Shown: positions 9,466 to 18,258 of the stretch, in pieces | How the letters are laid out: the number at the start of each line of letters is the position of its first letter | How positions within the stretch are numbered: position 1 is the stretch's first letter | Assembly (NCBI GenBank): GCA_964410105.1 | Contig: CAYPFY010000014.1 | Span: 28,127-92,126 of the forward strand | Reading direction: 5' to 3' | Length of the DNA: 64,000 nucleotides | From: CAYPFY01 sp964410105 | GTDB taxonomy: Bacteria > Bacteroidota > Ignavibacteria > UBA10030 > SZUA-254 | Made by a program: the position numbers and the translations under genes | The notes under the pieces: model-generated | The model's input: the letters and a program-made list of their open reading frames with translations, nothing else | What the model was told of the DNA's origin: nothing | Database searches by the model: none

Positions 9466-10229
9466 CGGCGATGCTCTCGGTTATCGTCATCACCCATGAG
9501 GAAGAGAGGAATATCGGGGAATGTCTGTCGAGCGTCGCCTGGGCTGACGATCTGGTGGTCGTCGACTCAGGAAGCCGGGACAGGACTGTGGAGATCGCAC
9601 GAGAATTCACATCCAAAGTCTTCACCGCGGAGTGGAAGGGGTACGCTGCGACGAAGGAGCTCGCCCTTGCAAAAAGCTCGCACGAATGGGTGCTCTGGCT
9701 CGACGCCGATGAACGCGTGACTCCGGAACTTGCCGACGAAATCCGGAGGGCGATCGCGTCCCCGCAGGCCCCGGCCGGCTATGAAGTCGCGCGGAAAGCC
9801 TTTTTTCTGGGAAAATGGATAAGGCATTGCGGCTGGTATCCGGGTTACGTGGTACGGCTCTTTCGCAAGTCGCACGCGCAGTTTAACGACTCCCGGGTGC
9901 ACGAACGGCTGATTGTGCGCGGCGAGACGGCGCGGCTGAACCATCCGCTGACCCACTATACGGACGACTCGCTCTACCATTATTTCGAGAAATTCAACCG
10001 GTACACGACCTTGGCCGCCGAAGATACGCTTGAGCGCCGCGGGCCCGGATCATTCTCCCTGCTGGACCTCCTCGTCCGTCCCCCTTATCTTTTCGTCAAA
10101 ATGTATCTGCTCCGCCTCGGGTTTCTTGACGGGATACACGGACTCATCCTGTCGCTTCTCTCGGCTTCGTATGTCTTTTGCAAATACGCCAAGTGCTGGG
10201 ACCTTTCGAGAAAACGGCAGTCGGGTTGA
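9462..10229 (+). CDS. Glycosyltransferase family 2, WaaE/KdtX-like (second paralogue)
   Basis: 255-aa GT-A glycosyltransferase. It opens with LSVIVITHEEERNIGECL and carries DSGSRDRT and a DxD motif in WLDADERVTPEL. The C-terminus ends with a hydrophobic stretch, GIHGLILSLLSASYVFCKYA, as in WaaE/KdtX proteins. It clearly resembles the gene at 4853-5674 in order of motifs, so the two probably arose by duplication and add different residues of the same glycan. It overlaps the ligase-like gene by 4 nt (ATGA) and is the last gene of the block. Confidence 0.88.
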   Translation: MTAMLSVIVITHEEERNIGECLSSVAWADDLVVVDSGSRDRTVEIAREFTSKVFTAEWKGYAATKELALAKSSHEWVLWLDADERVTPELADEIRRAIASPQAPAGYEVARKAFFLGKWIRHCGWYPGYVVRLFRKSHAQFNDSRVHERLIVRGETARLNHPLTHYTDDSLYHYFEKFNRYTTLAAEDTLERRGPGSFSLLDLLVRPPYLFVKMYLLRLGFLDGIHGLILSLLSASYVFCKYAKCWDLSRKRQSG

Positions 10230-10256
10230 TTTTCAGGGCCGTTTTTCATACTATGC
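10226..10256 (+). promoter_or_regulatory. Candidate promoter for the DUF1844-nadK-radA-rdgB operon
   Basis: TTG at 10226-10228, a 20-nt spacer, then TACTATGC at 10249-10256. The -33 triplet and spacing match the other promoters in this window, but the -7 half keeps only TA of the TAnnTTTG core, so this is a weak call. It overlaps the end of the upstream gene. Confidence 0.4.
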
Positions 10257-10278
10257 TGAACACTTCTGATCACCCCTC

Positions 10279-10566
10279 ATGGCGAAAGAGAAAGACGATC
10301 TGCTCCTAACACAGCTGATCCTTATGTTTCAGACCGCCGCGCTTCAGCAAATGGGCAAGCTCAAGAATCCTCTCCTTGACAAGATCGAGAGGGATCTTGC
10401 CCAGGCGCAGATCTCGATAGACATGATCGACATGCTTCAGCGGAAGATGGGCCCCACTCTCACGCCGGAAGAGGATAAGTTATTCCGTACCATCCTTCAG
10501 GAGCTCCGGCTGAATTACGTCGATGAGGTTTCGAAGGGACCCCAGAGCCCGCCTCCCTCCCCGTGA
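10279..10566 (+). CDS. DUF1844 family protein
   Basis: Small soluble protein of 95 aa matching the DUF1844 family: helical, with TQLILMFQTAALQQMGK, followed by DMIDMLQRKMGPTLTPEED and ending LRLNYVDEV. Function is unknown. Members are common in Bacteroidota, Acidobacteria and Deltaproteobacteria, usually as short proteins next to housekeeping genes. Here it is the first gene of an operon with nadK, radA and rdgB, the nadK start lying 4 nt after its stop. No signal peptide or membrane segment. Confidence 0.85.
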   Translation: MAKEKDDLLLTQLILMFQTAALQQMGKLKNPLLDKIERDLAQAQISIDMIDMLQRKMGPTLTPEEDKLFRTILQELRLNYVDEVSKGPQSPPPSP

Positions 10567-10570
10567 CCCC

Positions 10571-11434
10571 ATGACGTTCGGCATCATCGGCAACATCACC
10601 AAACCGGTCATCACGGAGGTTGCCCGCAATCTTCTCGGCTATCTCACAAAAAAACGCCTTCCCTTCGTCGTCCACGAGGATCTCGCCGCCTGGCTCAAAG
10701 GTTCCCTTCCGGCCGTTTCTGAGGAGGACCTTCCCAGGCAGTGCACGATGGTCATCTCCCTCGGCGGGGACGGGACGATGCTCACCGCGGCCCGGATCGT
10801 CGGGCCGCACCAGATACCGATACTCGGGATTAATCTCGGCAAGCTGGGCTTTTTGGCGGAAGTCTCGATCGCCGAAGTGGAGGAGTGCATTGACGATATT
10901 CTGAAAGGTAAATACCGGCTCGACGAGCGGATGGTCATCATGGCGAAGGTTTCGGGAGATTCCAGGGTGTACTATGCCCTGAATGAAATCGTCGTCGATC
11001 GCGGTTCCTCGGCCCGGGTCATCGAGCTTGAAACTTCCGTGGATGACGACTACCTCGTGACATATTCGGCCGACGGGCTGATTGTGGCGACCCCTACCGG
11101 CTCAACCGCCTATTCGCTTGCCAGCGGGGGTCCGATCGTGACTCCGCCCAGCAGGGTGATCACGATCAGCCCGATCTCAGCGCACACCCTGACCGCACGT
11201 CCGGTCGTCGTCCCGGAGGAAGGGCGCGTGCGTATCAAGGTGGCGCAGCCGGCAAAAACAGTCCATATCACCGCGGACGGACAGGTCGAAGGGGCATATG
11301 ATCCCCCCGTGGAATTCTCGATCGCGAGGGCCCCTTTCGTCGCGAAGCTCGTCAAACGGACGGACCGGACCTATTTCGATCTTCTCCGCGCGAAATTGAT
11401 GTGGGGAAGCGACCTAAGGATAACGAAAAAGTGA
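10571..11434 (+). CDS. nadK: NAD kinase
   Basis: ATP-dependent phosphorylation of NAD to NADP in the cytosol (287 aa). The diagnostic GGDGTMLTAARIVG motif, LGINLGKLGFLAEV, the LNEIVVDRG motif and TPTGSTAYSLASGGPIV are all present in order. ATG 10571 is chosen because it gives the usual beginning MTFGIIGN, whereas the frame continues upstream into the DUF1844 gene. The stop overlaps the radA start (GTGA). Confidence 0.96.
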   Translation: MTFGIIGNITKPVITEVARNLLGYLTKKRLPFVVHEDLAAWLKGSLPAVSEEDLPRQCTMVISLGGDGTMLTAARIVGPHQIPILGINLGKLGFLAEVSIAEVEECIDDILKGKYRLDERMVIMAKVSGDSRVYYALNEIVVDRGSSARVIELETSVDDDYLVTYSADGLIVATPTGSTAYSLASGGPIVTPPSRVITISPISAHTLTARPVVVPEEGRVRIKVAQPAKTVHITADGQVEGAYDPPVEFSIARAPFVAKLVKRTDRTYFDLLRAKLMWGSDLRITKK

Positions 11435-12780
11435 CGAAGGCCCGGACGGCATATGTCTGTCAGAACTGCGCCTACGCCTCGCCCCGGTGGCAGGGCAAAT
11501 GTCCCAATTGCGGCCAGTGGAACACGTTCGTGGAAGAGTTGTCCAGAACTCGCATCGCAAAAGTGACGAAGGGATCCAGCCCTGTTCCTCTCGCGGACGT
11601 CGAGCTCTCCGACGATGAGAGGATTTCCACGCGCATCGCCGAGTTCGACCGGGTCCTCGGCGGGGGAGGGATCGTTCGCGGCTCGGTCATCCTCCTGGGG
11701 GGTGATCCGGGAGTCGGCAAATCGACTCTCATGCTGCAGCTGGCGGCTCAGTTGACTGACCAGGTCGTCCTTTACGTCTCTGGCGAAGAATCTGCGAGGC
11801 AGATCAGGTTGCGGGTCGAAAGGCTCGGCATAAAGCCCTCGCAGTCGCTTCTCGTCCTTGCGGAGACGAACGTAGACGTTATCGCCGAGCTCGTGGGCCG
11901 GGCCGCGCCCGGAGTGATGATCGTCGATTCGATCCAGACAATGGTCCGTTCTCAGCTTGAAAGTTCTCCCGGAAGCGTCGCGCAGGTGCGGGAAAGCGCA
12001 GCCCTCATCACCCGCCTCGCGAAGCAAAAGTCGATTTCCGTCTTTTTCATCGGACATGTCACCAAGGAAGGAATGATCGCGGGCCCCAAGACGATCGAGC
12101 ACATGGTCGATACGGTCCTTCAGTTTGAAGGGGAGCAGCACCATGCCTACCGGATCCTGCGAGCCGTCAAAAACCGGTTCGGTTCAACCAATGAGATCGG
12201 GGTTTTCCAGATGAACGAGTCGGGCCTGGAAGAGGTGAGGAATCCCTCGGAGGTCTTTCTCTCGGAGAGATCCTTCGGGTCGACCGGCTCGACGATCGTC
12301 GCCAGCGTCGAGGGGACACGGCCGATACTCGTCGAGGTTCAGGCGCTGGTCACGCCGACCAGTTACGGCATCCCCCAGCGGAATACGACGGGGTTCGACT
12401 ACAGAAGGCTCGGGCTCCTGATCGCCGTCCTGGAGAAAAGGCTTGGCCTGATGCTCGGCCAGTACGACGTTTTTGCGAATATCGCCGGCGGCGTGAGGAT
12501 CGATGAGCCCGCGGCCGACCTTGGGATCTCGGCCTCCATCCTCTCCAGCATGCGGGAGAAGCCGATAGATCCTCAGTGCGTCGCCATCGGCGAAATCGGC
12601 CTGGGCGGAGAGGTCCGCACCGTCAGCCAGGTGGAAAAAAGGGTGCAGGAATCGGCGAAACTTGGCTTTCAGAGAATTGTCGTGCCCAAGAACAATGCGA
12701 AGGCCCTCGAGCGCACGACGGGGATTGAGGTCGTCGGCGTCGAGCGCATCGACGACGCCATGAATGTCCTCCTGGGTTGA
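11431..12780 (+). CDS. radA: DNA repair protein RadA (DnaB-like branch-migration helicase)
   Basis: Promotes branch migration of RecA recombination intermediates. Domains in order: N-terminal C4 zinc finger (CQNC...CPNC), a RecA-like ATPase with Walker A GGDPGVGKST near residue 90, the RadA-specific KNRFGS motif, and a C-terminal Lon-protease-like domain. I use GTG 11431 (449 aa), which overlaps the nadK stop by 4 nt and has AAGGA about 10 nt upstream; an earlier ATG at 11401 in the same frame would add 10 residues and lacks a ribosome-binding site. Confidence 0.95.
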   Translation: MTKARTAYVCQNCAYASPRWQGKCPNCGQWNTFVEELSRTRIAKVTKGSSPVPLADVELSDDERISTRIAEFDRVLGGGGIVRGSVILLGGDPGVGKSTLMLQLAAQLTDQVVLYVSGEESARQIRLRVERLGIKPSQSLLVLAETNVDVIAELVGRAAPGVMIVDSIQTMVRSQLESSPGSVAQVRESAALITRLAKQKSISVFFIGHVTKEGMIAGPKTIEHMVDTVLQFEGEQHHAYRILRAVKNRFGSTNEIGVFQMNESGLEEVRNPSEVFLSERSFGSTGSTIVASVEGTRPILVEVQALVTPTSYGIPQRNTTGFDYRRLGLLIAVLEKRLGLMLGQYDVFANIAGGVRIDEPAADLGISASILSSMREKPIDPQCVAIGEIGLGGEVRTVSQVEKRVQESAKLGFQRIVVPKNNAKALERTTGIEVVGVERIDDAMNVLLG

Positions 12781-13388
12781 ACGGGACACGGATCATACTC
12801 GCTACCCGGAACGCGGGGAAGGCGCGTGAGATCCGGGCCATCCTCGGCACCTTTCCCGCCACGATTTTCAGCCTCGCCGATTTTCCGGAACTTCCGCCTG
12901 TGGTCGAAGACGGAGAGACCCTCGAAGAGAATGCCCTGAAAAAAGCGCGCCAGGTATTTGAGGCAACGGGTATTCCCGCGCTCGCCGACGATACCGGGCT
13001 GGAGGTTTTTTCTCTCAACCTCCGTCCGGGCGTTTACTCAGCCCGATACGCCGGGCCGAACGCCACCTACGAGGATAATAATAAAAAACTCCTTGCGGAA
13101 CTGAATCAGCTTCCTTCCGGGTCGGCCCGCGGAGCGAGGTTCCGCGCGATCGCCGCCTTCACAGACGGGATCTCCGAACGGACCACCGAGGGGATATGCG
13201 CCGGACGGATCTCAGAAAAAATCAGCGGGACGGGCGGCTTCGGTTATGACCCCCTTTTCGTCCCGGAGGGTTTTGACCTGAGTTTCGCAGAAATGAGCGA
13301 GGAGATGAAAAACCTTATCAGCCATCGGGGACGGGCGTTTCGCTTGATGCTCTCCGTGCTTAATGAAATCTTCGGGGTTTCGCAATAA
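12777..13388 (+). CDS. rdgB: XTP/dITP diphosphatase (RdgB/HAM1 family)
   Basis: House-cleaning nucleotide pyrophosphatase that removes dITP/XTP from the nucleotide pool. The N-terminal substrate motif IILATRNAGKAREI, the ADDTGLEV motif, GGFGYDPLF and the C-terminal SHRGRAFR are conserved. It begins at TTG 12777, overlapping the radA stop (TTGA); no other start fits the family N-terminus. The length of 203 aa is standard. Last gene of the DUF1844-nadK-radA-rdgB operon. Confidence 0.96.
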   Translation: MNGTRIILATRNAGKAREIRAILGTFPATIFSLADFPELPPVVEDGETLEENALKKARQVFEATGIPALADDTGLEVFSLNLRPGVYSARYAGPNATYEDNNKKLLAELNQLPSGSARGARFRAIAAFTDGISERTTEGICAGRISEKISGTGGFGYDPLFVPEGFDLSFAEMSEEMKNLISHRGRAFRLMLSVLNEIFGVSQ

Positions 13389-13409
13389 ATAATCAATGCA
13401 CAAAAATTC

Positions 13410-13440
13410 TTGATATTCGTGGAGGAGATGATTATCTTAA
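13410..13440 (+). promoter_or_regulatory. Candidate FCB-type promoter before 13464
   Basis: TTG at 13410-13412, exactly 20 nt spacer, TATCTTAA at 13433-13440. It has the same -33 triplet and spacing as the other promoters in the window but two mismatches in the -7 element. It sits in an AT-richer 75-nt gap after rdgB. Confidence 0.5.
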
Positions 13441-13463
13441 CGGTGCATTTCACCCATTAATCC

Positions 13464-14318
13464 ATGAGATGGTTTTCCAGGACAAAGCCTCCCAGCCTCG
13501 AGGCGGCGTGGACGTATTCCGCGAAAGCGACGCTCTGGCGCTTGCTGCCATCGAGGGAAGGATTCCTGGTCGGCGAGGACCGCGATACAGTCGGGAAAAA
13601 GGTTTCGTTCTTTTGTCTCGATCAGCGCTCGGGGAGAGTTTGCTGGAGCGATGTGCGGTTCCACGAGTCCTGGTGGATCGGTGTGGAAACGATTCATCGC
13701 GACACGGTATTCCTCCATGAATATGCCGCCCCCGACATGCCCGACCATAAGAAGATCGCCGCTCTCGATCTCGCCACCGGGAGGGTTCTCTGGAGGAACG
13801 ACGAGCTGACGTTCGTCGTGGCACACGAGGACAAGGTCTATGCGTCACAGACCGTACGCGACGAACGAAAATTCTTCGAGCTTGACCGTTTGAACGGGAA
13901 CCGCCTGCGTGAGATCGACGGGGGATATCTGAGCGTGCTGAGAGAGACCATTCCGGCAGACCGGTATGATTTCATCGAATACCCCACCCTCTACGCTGAA
14001 CGCGATGAGACTCTTGCACCGTTCCGCAAATGGATCGATATCGCCGTCGGAAAAGCAGCCGGCGTCATCCAGACGGAGTATATTCCCGGGGAGGACGCGG
14101 TCGCCGTCTGTTATTATGAGCTCGCACCCTCCCCGGGCGAGGGCTTCTTTCAGCACCTTGCCGTCGTCTCCCGTCCGGAGGAGCGGGTCATCTTCCGTGA
14201 CACCCTCTCCCGCCGGGCACAGGCCCCCGTGTCGGACACGTTTTTTCTCATCGGCAGCTCTCTGTACTACATACGTGAAAAGTCGACGCTGATCGCGCTC
14301 GATCTCTCCAGGCCCTGA
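13464..14318 (+). CDS. DUF4905-like protein, beta-propeller type
   Basis: 284 aa, no signal peptide. The sequence is rich in short beta repeats with an outer-strand pattern reminiscent of PQQ-like propellers: LDQRSGRVCW, LDLATGRVLW and LDRLNGNRL recur at intervals. The conserved segment EYAAPDMPDHKKIAALDL recalls DUF4905 proteins of Bacteroidota; that family assignment is from memory of the pattern. Function unknown. It ends 1 nt before the PhzF-like gene and may be co-transcribed with it and the Fe-S oxidoreductase downstream. Confidence 0.72.
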   Translation: MRWFSRTKPPSLEAAWTYSAKATLWRLLPSREGFLVGEDRDTVGKKVSFFCLDQRSGRVCWSDVRFHESWWIGVETIHRDTVFLHEYAAPDMPDHKKIAALDLATGRVLWRNDELTFVVAHEDKVYASQTVRDERKFFELDRLNGNRLREIDGGYLSVLRETIPADRYDFIEYPTLYAERDETLAPFRKWIDIAVGKAAGVIQTEYIPGEDAVAVCYYELAPSPGEGFFQHLAVVSRPEERVIFRDTLSRRAQAPVSDTFFLIGSSLYYIREKSTLIALDLSRP

Positions 14319-14319
14319 C

Positions 14320-15231
14320 ATGACGAAAGTCCGCATCAAACATGTCGATGCGTTCACGCTGACCCCCCAGACCGGGAATCCGGCAGGCGTCGTTCTGGAA
14401 GGCAAGAACCTGAGCGAACGGCAGATGGCCGGCGTCGCACGCGAACTCGGACTTTCCGAAACCGCCTTCTTCCTTCCCTCATCGAAGCCGGGGGCGGATA
14501 TCAAGATGCGCTGGTTCACCCCCAACGGAGAGGCCCACTGGTGCGGCCATGCCGCCATCGCGGGCGCTCATTGCCTGGCCGAAGAGGGGTTGCAGGGAAC
14601 TGCCCGCAAAGGGAAGCATCTCCTCCAGGTCGATACCTCCTTCGGTCTGATACCTGTGGAGATCACTCGCCACGAATCGCACACGTCGGTGATGATGGAG
14701 GTGAAGCCGCGCGAGCTCCAGAAAGCCACGCAGTATAAGATCGATCTCCTCAGCCTGCTCAATATCAACAGGAGCGATTTCGATAACCGCTTCACCATCG
14801 CCCGTAACGACTGCCTCTTCGTGGCGGTCCGCCGTCTCCATACTCTTTTCACCATGAAACCGGGGATCATCGGCATCGCGCAGTTCCTTGCCGTCCGCGA
14901 TTTGCGCGGCATCTGCGTCTTCACCACCGAGACCGTCGATCGCGACTCCGTCGTCCACTCCCGTTTCTTCGCCCCGCATCTGGGGGTCAACGAGGATCCG
15001 GCCACCTGTTCGACCCATAGCTCCCTCGGCCTCCTTTTCTACGAATACGGGCTGATCAAGATGCGCGATGGACTCTGCATCTTTCAGGGGGAGCAGGGAG
15101 ATGTCATCGGACGCAGGGGAAGGATCACCGTAGAACTCCAAGCAGCGGGAGAGGAACAGAAACCGGCGACGGTGAGGGTCGGCGGGAATGCCGTCACCGT
15201 CATGGAAGGGGAGATGATCATCAACGATTGA
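14320..15231 (+). CDS. PhzF family isomerase/epimerase
   Basis: 303-aa member of the PhzF superfamily, two-fold pseudo-symmetric diaminopimelate-epimerase-like enzymes. The N-terminal VDAFTLTPQTGNPAGVV, the catalytic glutamate in LSETAFFLP, WCGHAAIAGAH, and the C-terminal DPATCSTHSSLGLLFYEYG are all recognisable. No phenazine genes lie nearby, so the substrate is unknown, as for most PhzF-like proteins. The stop is 4 nt before the next gene. Confidence 0.9.
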   Translation: MTKVRIKHVDAFTLTPQTGNPAGVVLEGKNLSERQMAGVARELGLSETAFFLPSSKPGADIKMRWFTPNGEAHWCGHAAIAGAHCLAEEGLQGTARKGKHLLQVDTSFGLIPVEITRHESHTSVMMEVKPRELQKATQYKIDLLSLLNINRSDFDNRFTIARNDCLFVAVRRLHTLFTMKPGIIGIAQFLAVRDLRGICVFTTETVDRDSVVHSRFFAPHLGVNEDPATCSTHSSLGLLFYEYGLIKMRDGLCIFQGEQGDVIGRRGRITVELQAAGEEQKPATVRVGGNAVTVMEGEMIIND

Positions 15232-15235
15232 CGCC

Positions 15236-17188
15236 GTGCCCTTCCTGACCATCCTTATCCTTGCGGCCACGGCTCTCTGGTTCGGCCGAAACGCCTGGCG
15301 CCTCTATTCGTATTTGAGGCTAGGCAGACCGGAATCCCGCCACGGTGATGTCCGAGAGCGGCTGAAGAATGTCCTCGTCGTCGCGTTCGGCCAGTCGAAA
15401 CTTTTGCGGGAACCGCTGGCTGGCCTCCTCCATGTGGCGATCTTCTGGGGCTTCGTCGTGCTCCTCCTGGCGATCCTCGAGACGATCGGGCAGGGAATCT
15501 CGCCCGCCTTCAGCCTATCCTTCCTGGGACCCCTCTACGCACCGCTTGTTTTTCTCGAAGAAATTCTCGGCCTTTCCGTCGCCGTCTCTGTCCTCGTGGC
15601 TCTCGGCCGTCGCTACGTGACGAAACCACAACGCCTCGATGTGAGCGGGCACGCACGCCTCGATGCGACGATCATCCTGATCTGGATCTTTTGCATCATG
15701 GCGGCCATGTTCTGCCAGAACGCGGCCGCGATCGCATCGGGCGGTGCTCCCGGGGCCAGGGTCCTCTCGCGCTCCCTGGCGGCGCTCATGCCCGCAGGCG
15801 ACTTCTGGTTCCGCACGTTCTGGGGCGTCCACATTCTGCTCGTCTTTGGATTCCTGAATTATCTTCCCTATTCGAAACACCTCCATATCATCACCTCCAT
15901 CCCGAATGTCTACTTCGCAAAGCTCCACCCCCGGGGAAAGCTGAAGAGCCTGAATCTTGCGGATGAGACCGCAACGAGGTTTGGTGCCGCCGACGTGGAG
16001 GATCTGACATGGAAGCAGCTTCTGGACGGATATACGTGCACGGAGTGCGGACGCTGTACGGCCGCCTGCCCCGCTGCCGCAACAGGGAAGGCCCTCTCTC
16101 CGAAAAAGATCATCGTCGATATCAGGCACCGTCTCATGGAAAAAGCCCCGCTCCTCAGCGCCGGAAGGGAAGACCCGGCGGATAAGAAGCTGGTCGGGGA
16201 TTATATCACGGACGATGAGCTTTGGGCCTGCACGACCTGCATGGCCTGCGTAGAGGAGTGCCCCGTGCAGATTGAACATGTCGATTCCATCGTCGACATG
16301 AGGAGGTTCCTCGTCCTCAACGAGTCCCGGTTTCCCAAAGAACTTCAGACGACGTTTCAGAACCTGGAACGCAATTTTACCCCGTGGGGATTCAGCCACT
16401 CGTCCAGGGCAGACTGGGCCGAAGGGCTCGCGATCCCGACTCTTCGCGACAATCCCGGGGCTGATTTCCTGTTCTGGGTCGGGTGCGCGGGAGCATATGA
16501 TGCCCGCTACCGGAAAGTGACCCGCGCCTTCGCCCGGCTGATGCAGATCGCACACGAGAATTTTGCCATACTCGGCACCGAGGAGAAATGCAACGGGGAT
16601 CCGGCCCGGCGGGCCGGCAACGAATACCTCGCCCAGACCCTCATGGCCGAAAACGTGGCAACGCTCACCGGCCAGGGCGTGAGAAAGATCGTCACAACCT
16701 GCCCCCACTGCTTCAATATCTTCAAGAATGAATACCCCGAACTCGGCGGACGGTTCGAGGTGATCCACCATGCCGAATTCATCATGCAGCTCATCGACTC
16801 AGGGAGGATCCGCCTCACGCACGAGAAGAGGGCGAAAATCACCTATCACGATTCGTGCTATCTGGGAAGATACAATCGGATATACGAACAGCCCCGAAAT
16901 GCCATCAGGGCAATCCCCGGCGTCGAAACGTCTGAGATGGGACGATCGCGCGACCGCGGATTCTGCTGCGGCGCCGGCGGCGCCCGCATGTTCATGGAAG
17001 AAACGGCGGGGAAACGGGTGAATATCGAAAGAGCGGAGGAGGCGCTGTCGCTGAAGCCGGACGTGATCGGCACCGCGTGCCCGTTCTGCATGACCATGAT
17101 GACAGACGGCGTCAAGGCCAAAGGGGCCGATCAGGTGGCGGTCAGGGATATCGCCGAACTGGTCCTGGAGGCTGTCGAGGGCTCTTGA
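15236..17188 (+). CDS. Membrane-bound Fe-S oxidoreductase (heterodisulfide-reductase-like)
   Basis: 650-aa fused electron-transfer protein. The N-terminal ~230 residues contain several membrane helices of the nitrate-reductase-gamma-like type. Two [4Fe-4S] motifs follow (CTECGRCTAACP and CTTCMACVEECP), then two CCG-type cysteine-rich domains (DSCYLGRYNRIY, FCCGAGGARM, CPFCMTMM). Such proteins pass electrons between a quinone/menaquinone pool and a soluble partner; the partner is not encoded next door. Start is GTG 15236, directly after the PhzF gene. The same CCG architecture recurs in the GlcF-like gene at 39952. Confidence 0.9.
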   Translation: MPFLTILILAATALWFGRNAWRLYSYLRLGRPESRHGDVRERLKNVLVVAFGQSKLLREPLAGLLHVAIFWGFVVLLLAILETIGQGISPAFSLSFLGPLYAPLVFLEEILGLSVAVSVLVALGRRYVTKPQRLDVSGHARLDATIILIWIFCIMAAMFCQNAAAIASGGAPGARVLSRSLAALMPAGDFWFRTFWGVHILLVFGFLNYLPYSKHLHIITSIPNVYFAKLHPRGKLKSLNLADETATRFGAADVEDLTWKQLLDGYTCTECGRCTAACPAAATGKALSPKKIIVDIRHRLMEKAPLLSAGREDPADKKLVGDYITDDELWACTTCMACVEECPVQIEHVDSIVDMRRFLVLNESRFPKELQTTFQNLERNFTPWGFSHSSRADWAEGLAIPTLRDNPGADFLFWVGCAGAYDARYRKVTRAFARLMQIAHENFAILGTEEKCNGDPARRAGNEYLAQTLMAENVATLTGQGVRKIVTTCPHCFNIFKNEYPELGGRFEVIHHAEFIMQLIDSGRIRLTHEKRAKITYHDSCYLGRYNRIYEQPRNAIRAIPGVETSEMGRSRDRGFCCGAGGARMFMEETAGKRVNIERAEEALSLKPDVIGTACPFCMTMMTDGVKAKGADQVAVRDIAELVLEAVEGS

Positions 17189-17254
17189 TCCTTCCTCCCC
17201 CCCGAAGCTGCCTCACCCTACGAGACTTTTCGTCAGCTGCTCTCGCCGGAGGAA

Positions 17255-17644
17255 CTACATCCCTTCGATCGGATTCCTCCTGATGAGCATGAGAATCGCG
17301 GATTGAGAGACGATGAGGTATTTTTTGGATTCGTATTCAATCTCGATTGCCTGGTCACGGAGGAATATGGCATAATCTCCCTCCTCCGCCTGCAGAGGGA
17401 TGTATTTCACCGGATCCTTCGGCGAGGGGGACCAGGATTCCTGGTCGATATAATTCGGATTCGGGACGGGATATCCCGGGCCAACTTTCAGGATGTATCC
17501 GCTCTGAACCTTCTCCCTTTCCTTGACGTTGGGGGGGAGGTAGAGGCCGTGTTCGGTCCGCTCTTTATCGGAGTCGGGCACGACCAACACCCGGTCTCCC
17601 ACAACGATCATCTGCCTGCTCCGGAAGCCTTCCGATCTCTCCAT
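17255..17644 (-). CDS. GroES-like (Cpn10-fold) protein
   Basis: 129 aa. The first half follows GroES: VGDRVLVVPD, ERTEHGLYLPPNVKEREKVQSGYILKVGPG. GroES then normally has about 40 more residues; here a 25-residue insert including YIDQESWSPSPKDP precedes the closing EEGDYAIFLRDQAIEIEYESKKYLIVSQSAILMLIR. No groEL is adjacent. The gene lies 5 nt downstream of a cytochrome c gene and is co-oriented with it, an odd partner. It is probably a divergent GroES homologue rather than the housekeeping co-chaperonin. Confidence 0.8.
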   Translation of the reverse strand: MERSEGFRSRQMIVVGDRVLVVPDSDKERTEHGLYLPPNVKEREKVQSGYILKVGPGYPVPNPNYIDQESWSPSPKDPVKYIPLQAEEGDYAIFLRDQAIEIEYESKKYLIVSQSAILMLIRRNPIEGM

Positions 17645-17649
17645 GAACT

Positions 17650-18258
17650 CTATTGGCCTTGGTGAATACCGTAATCCTGGCCGAAGAATCCGTAAAAATC
17701 CGATTCGCTCTTGCTCGAGTGCTCCGGGATCTTATGGTTCACCGGCTTGAGAGTCCGCAGATAAGTGACGATGGCATGGCGGTCCTCCTCGGTGAGACCC
17801 GAAAAATCTGCCCAGGGCATAAAGAGAGGGTAGAAAATGCGGCCATCATCGGCGCTCACCCCTGATCTCAGAGTCTTTTTAACCTGATCATCCGAGCGCC
17901 GGGCGAGGCCGGTGGCGGGGTCCGGGGTAAGATTTCGTGAAATGCTGGTGCCCCCGCGCGGATCCGTAAACTTCAGCCCCCCTGCAAGATATTCGGTGTC
18001 AAACTTCGGGCCCTTATCCCCTCCAGGCGTGTGGCACCCCGCGCACCCCAGGGCCATGACGAGATACCGACCACGCTCGGTGATCATCTCACGTCCTGCG
18101 TCGCCGCCGTGGGTTACAAGGGGCGCCGCGTTGGATTGGGGGGTGATGAAGTCTTCGGGCGGGGCCACCGTGAAGGGAGGGATCAGCGTGAGGAAGGCCA
18201 GAAAAGCGCCGATGATCACGACTCCCAGGATGAGGCCGGCAATTTTGAGCTTCTTCAT
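17650..18258 (-). CDS. Membrane-anchored monohaem cytochrome c
   Basis: 202 aa with an N-terminal membrane anchor (residues ~5-27) and a single haem motif CAGCH at residues 72-76; the likely distal methionine is in YPLFMPW. This resembles the last haem domain of AdhB/nicotinate-dehydrogenase-type cytochrome subunits, including the EEDRHAIVTYLRTLKPV segment. The domain should face the periplasm. Its start overlaps the stop of the upstream triheme cytochrome by 4 nt, so the two are one translational unit. Confidence 0.9.
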   Translation of the reverse strand: MKKLKIAGLILGVVIIGAFLAFLTLIPPFTVAPPEDFITPQSNAAPLVTHGGDAGREMITERGRYLVMALGCAGCHTPGGDKGPKFDTEYLAGGLKFTDPRGGTSISRNLTPDPATGLARRSDDQVKKTLRSGVSADDGRIFYPLFMPWADFSGLTEEDRHAIVTYLRTLKPVNHKIPEHSSKSESDFYGFFGQDYGIHQGQ

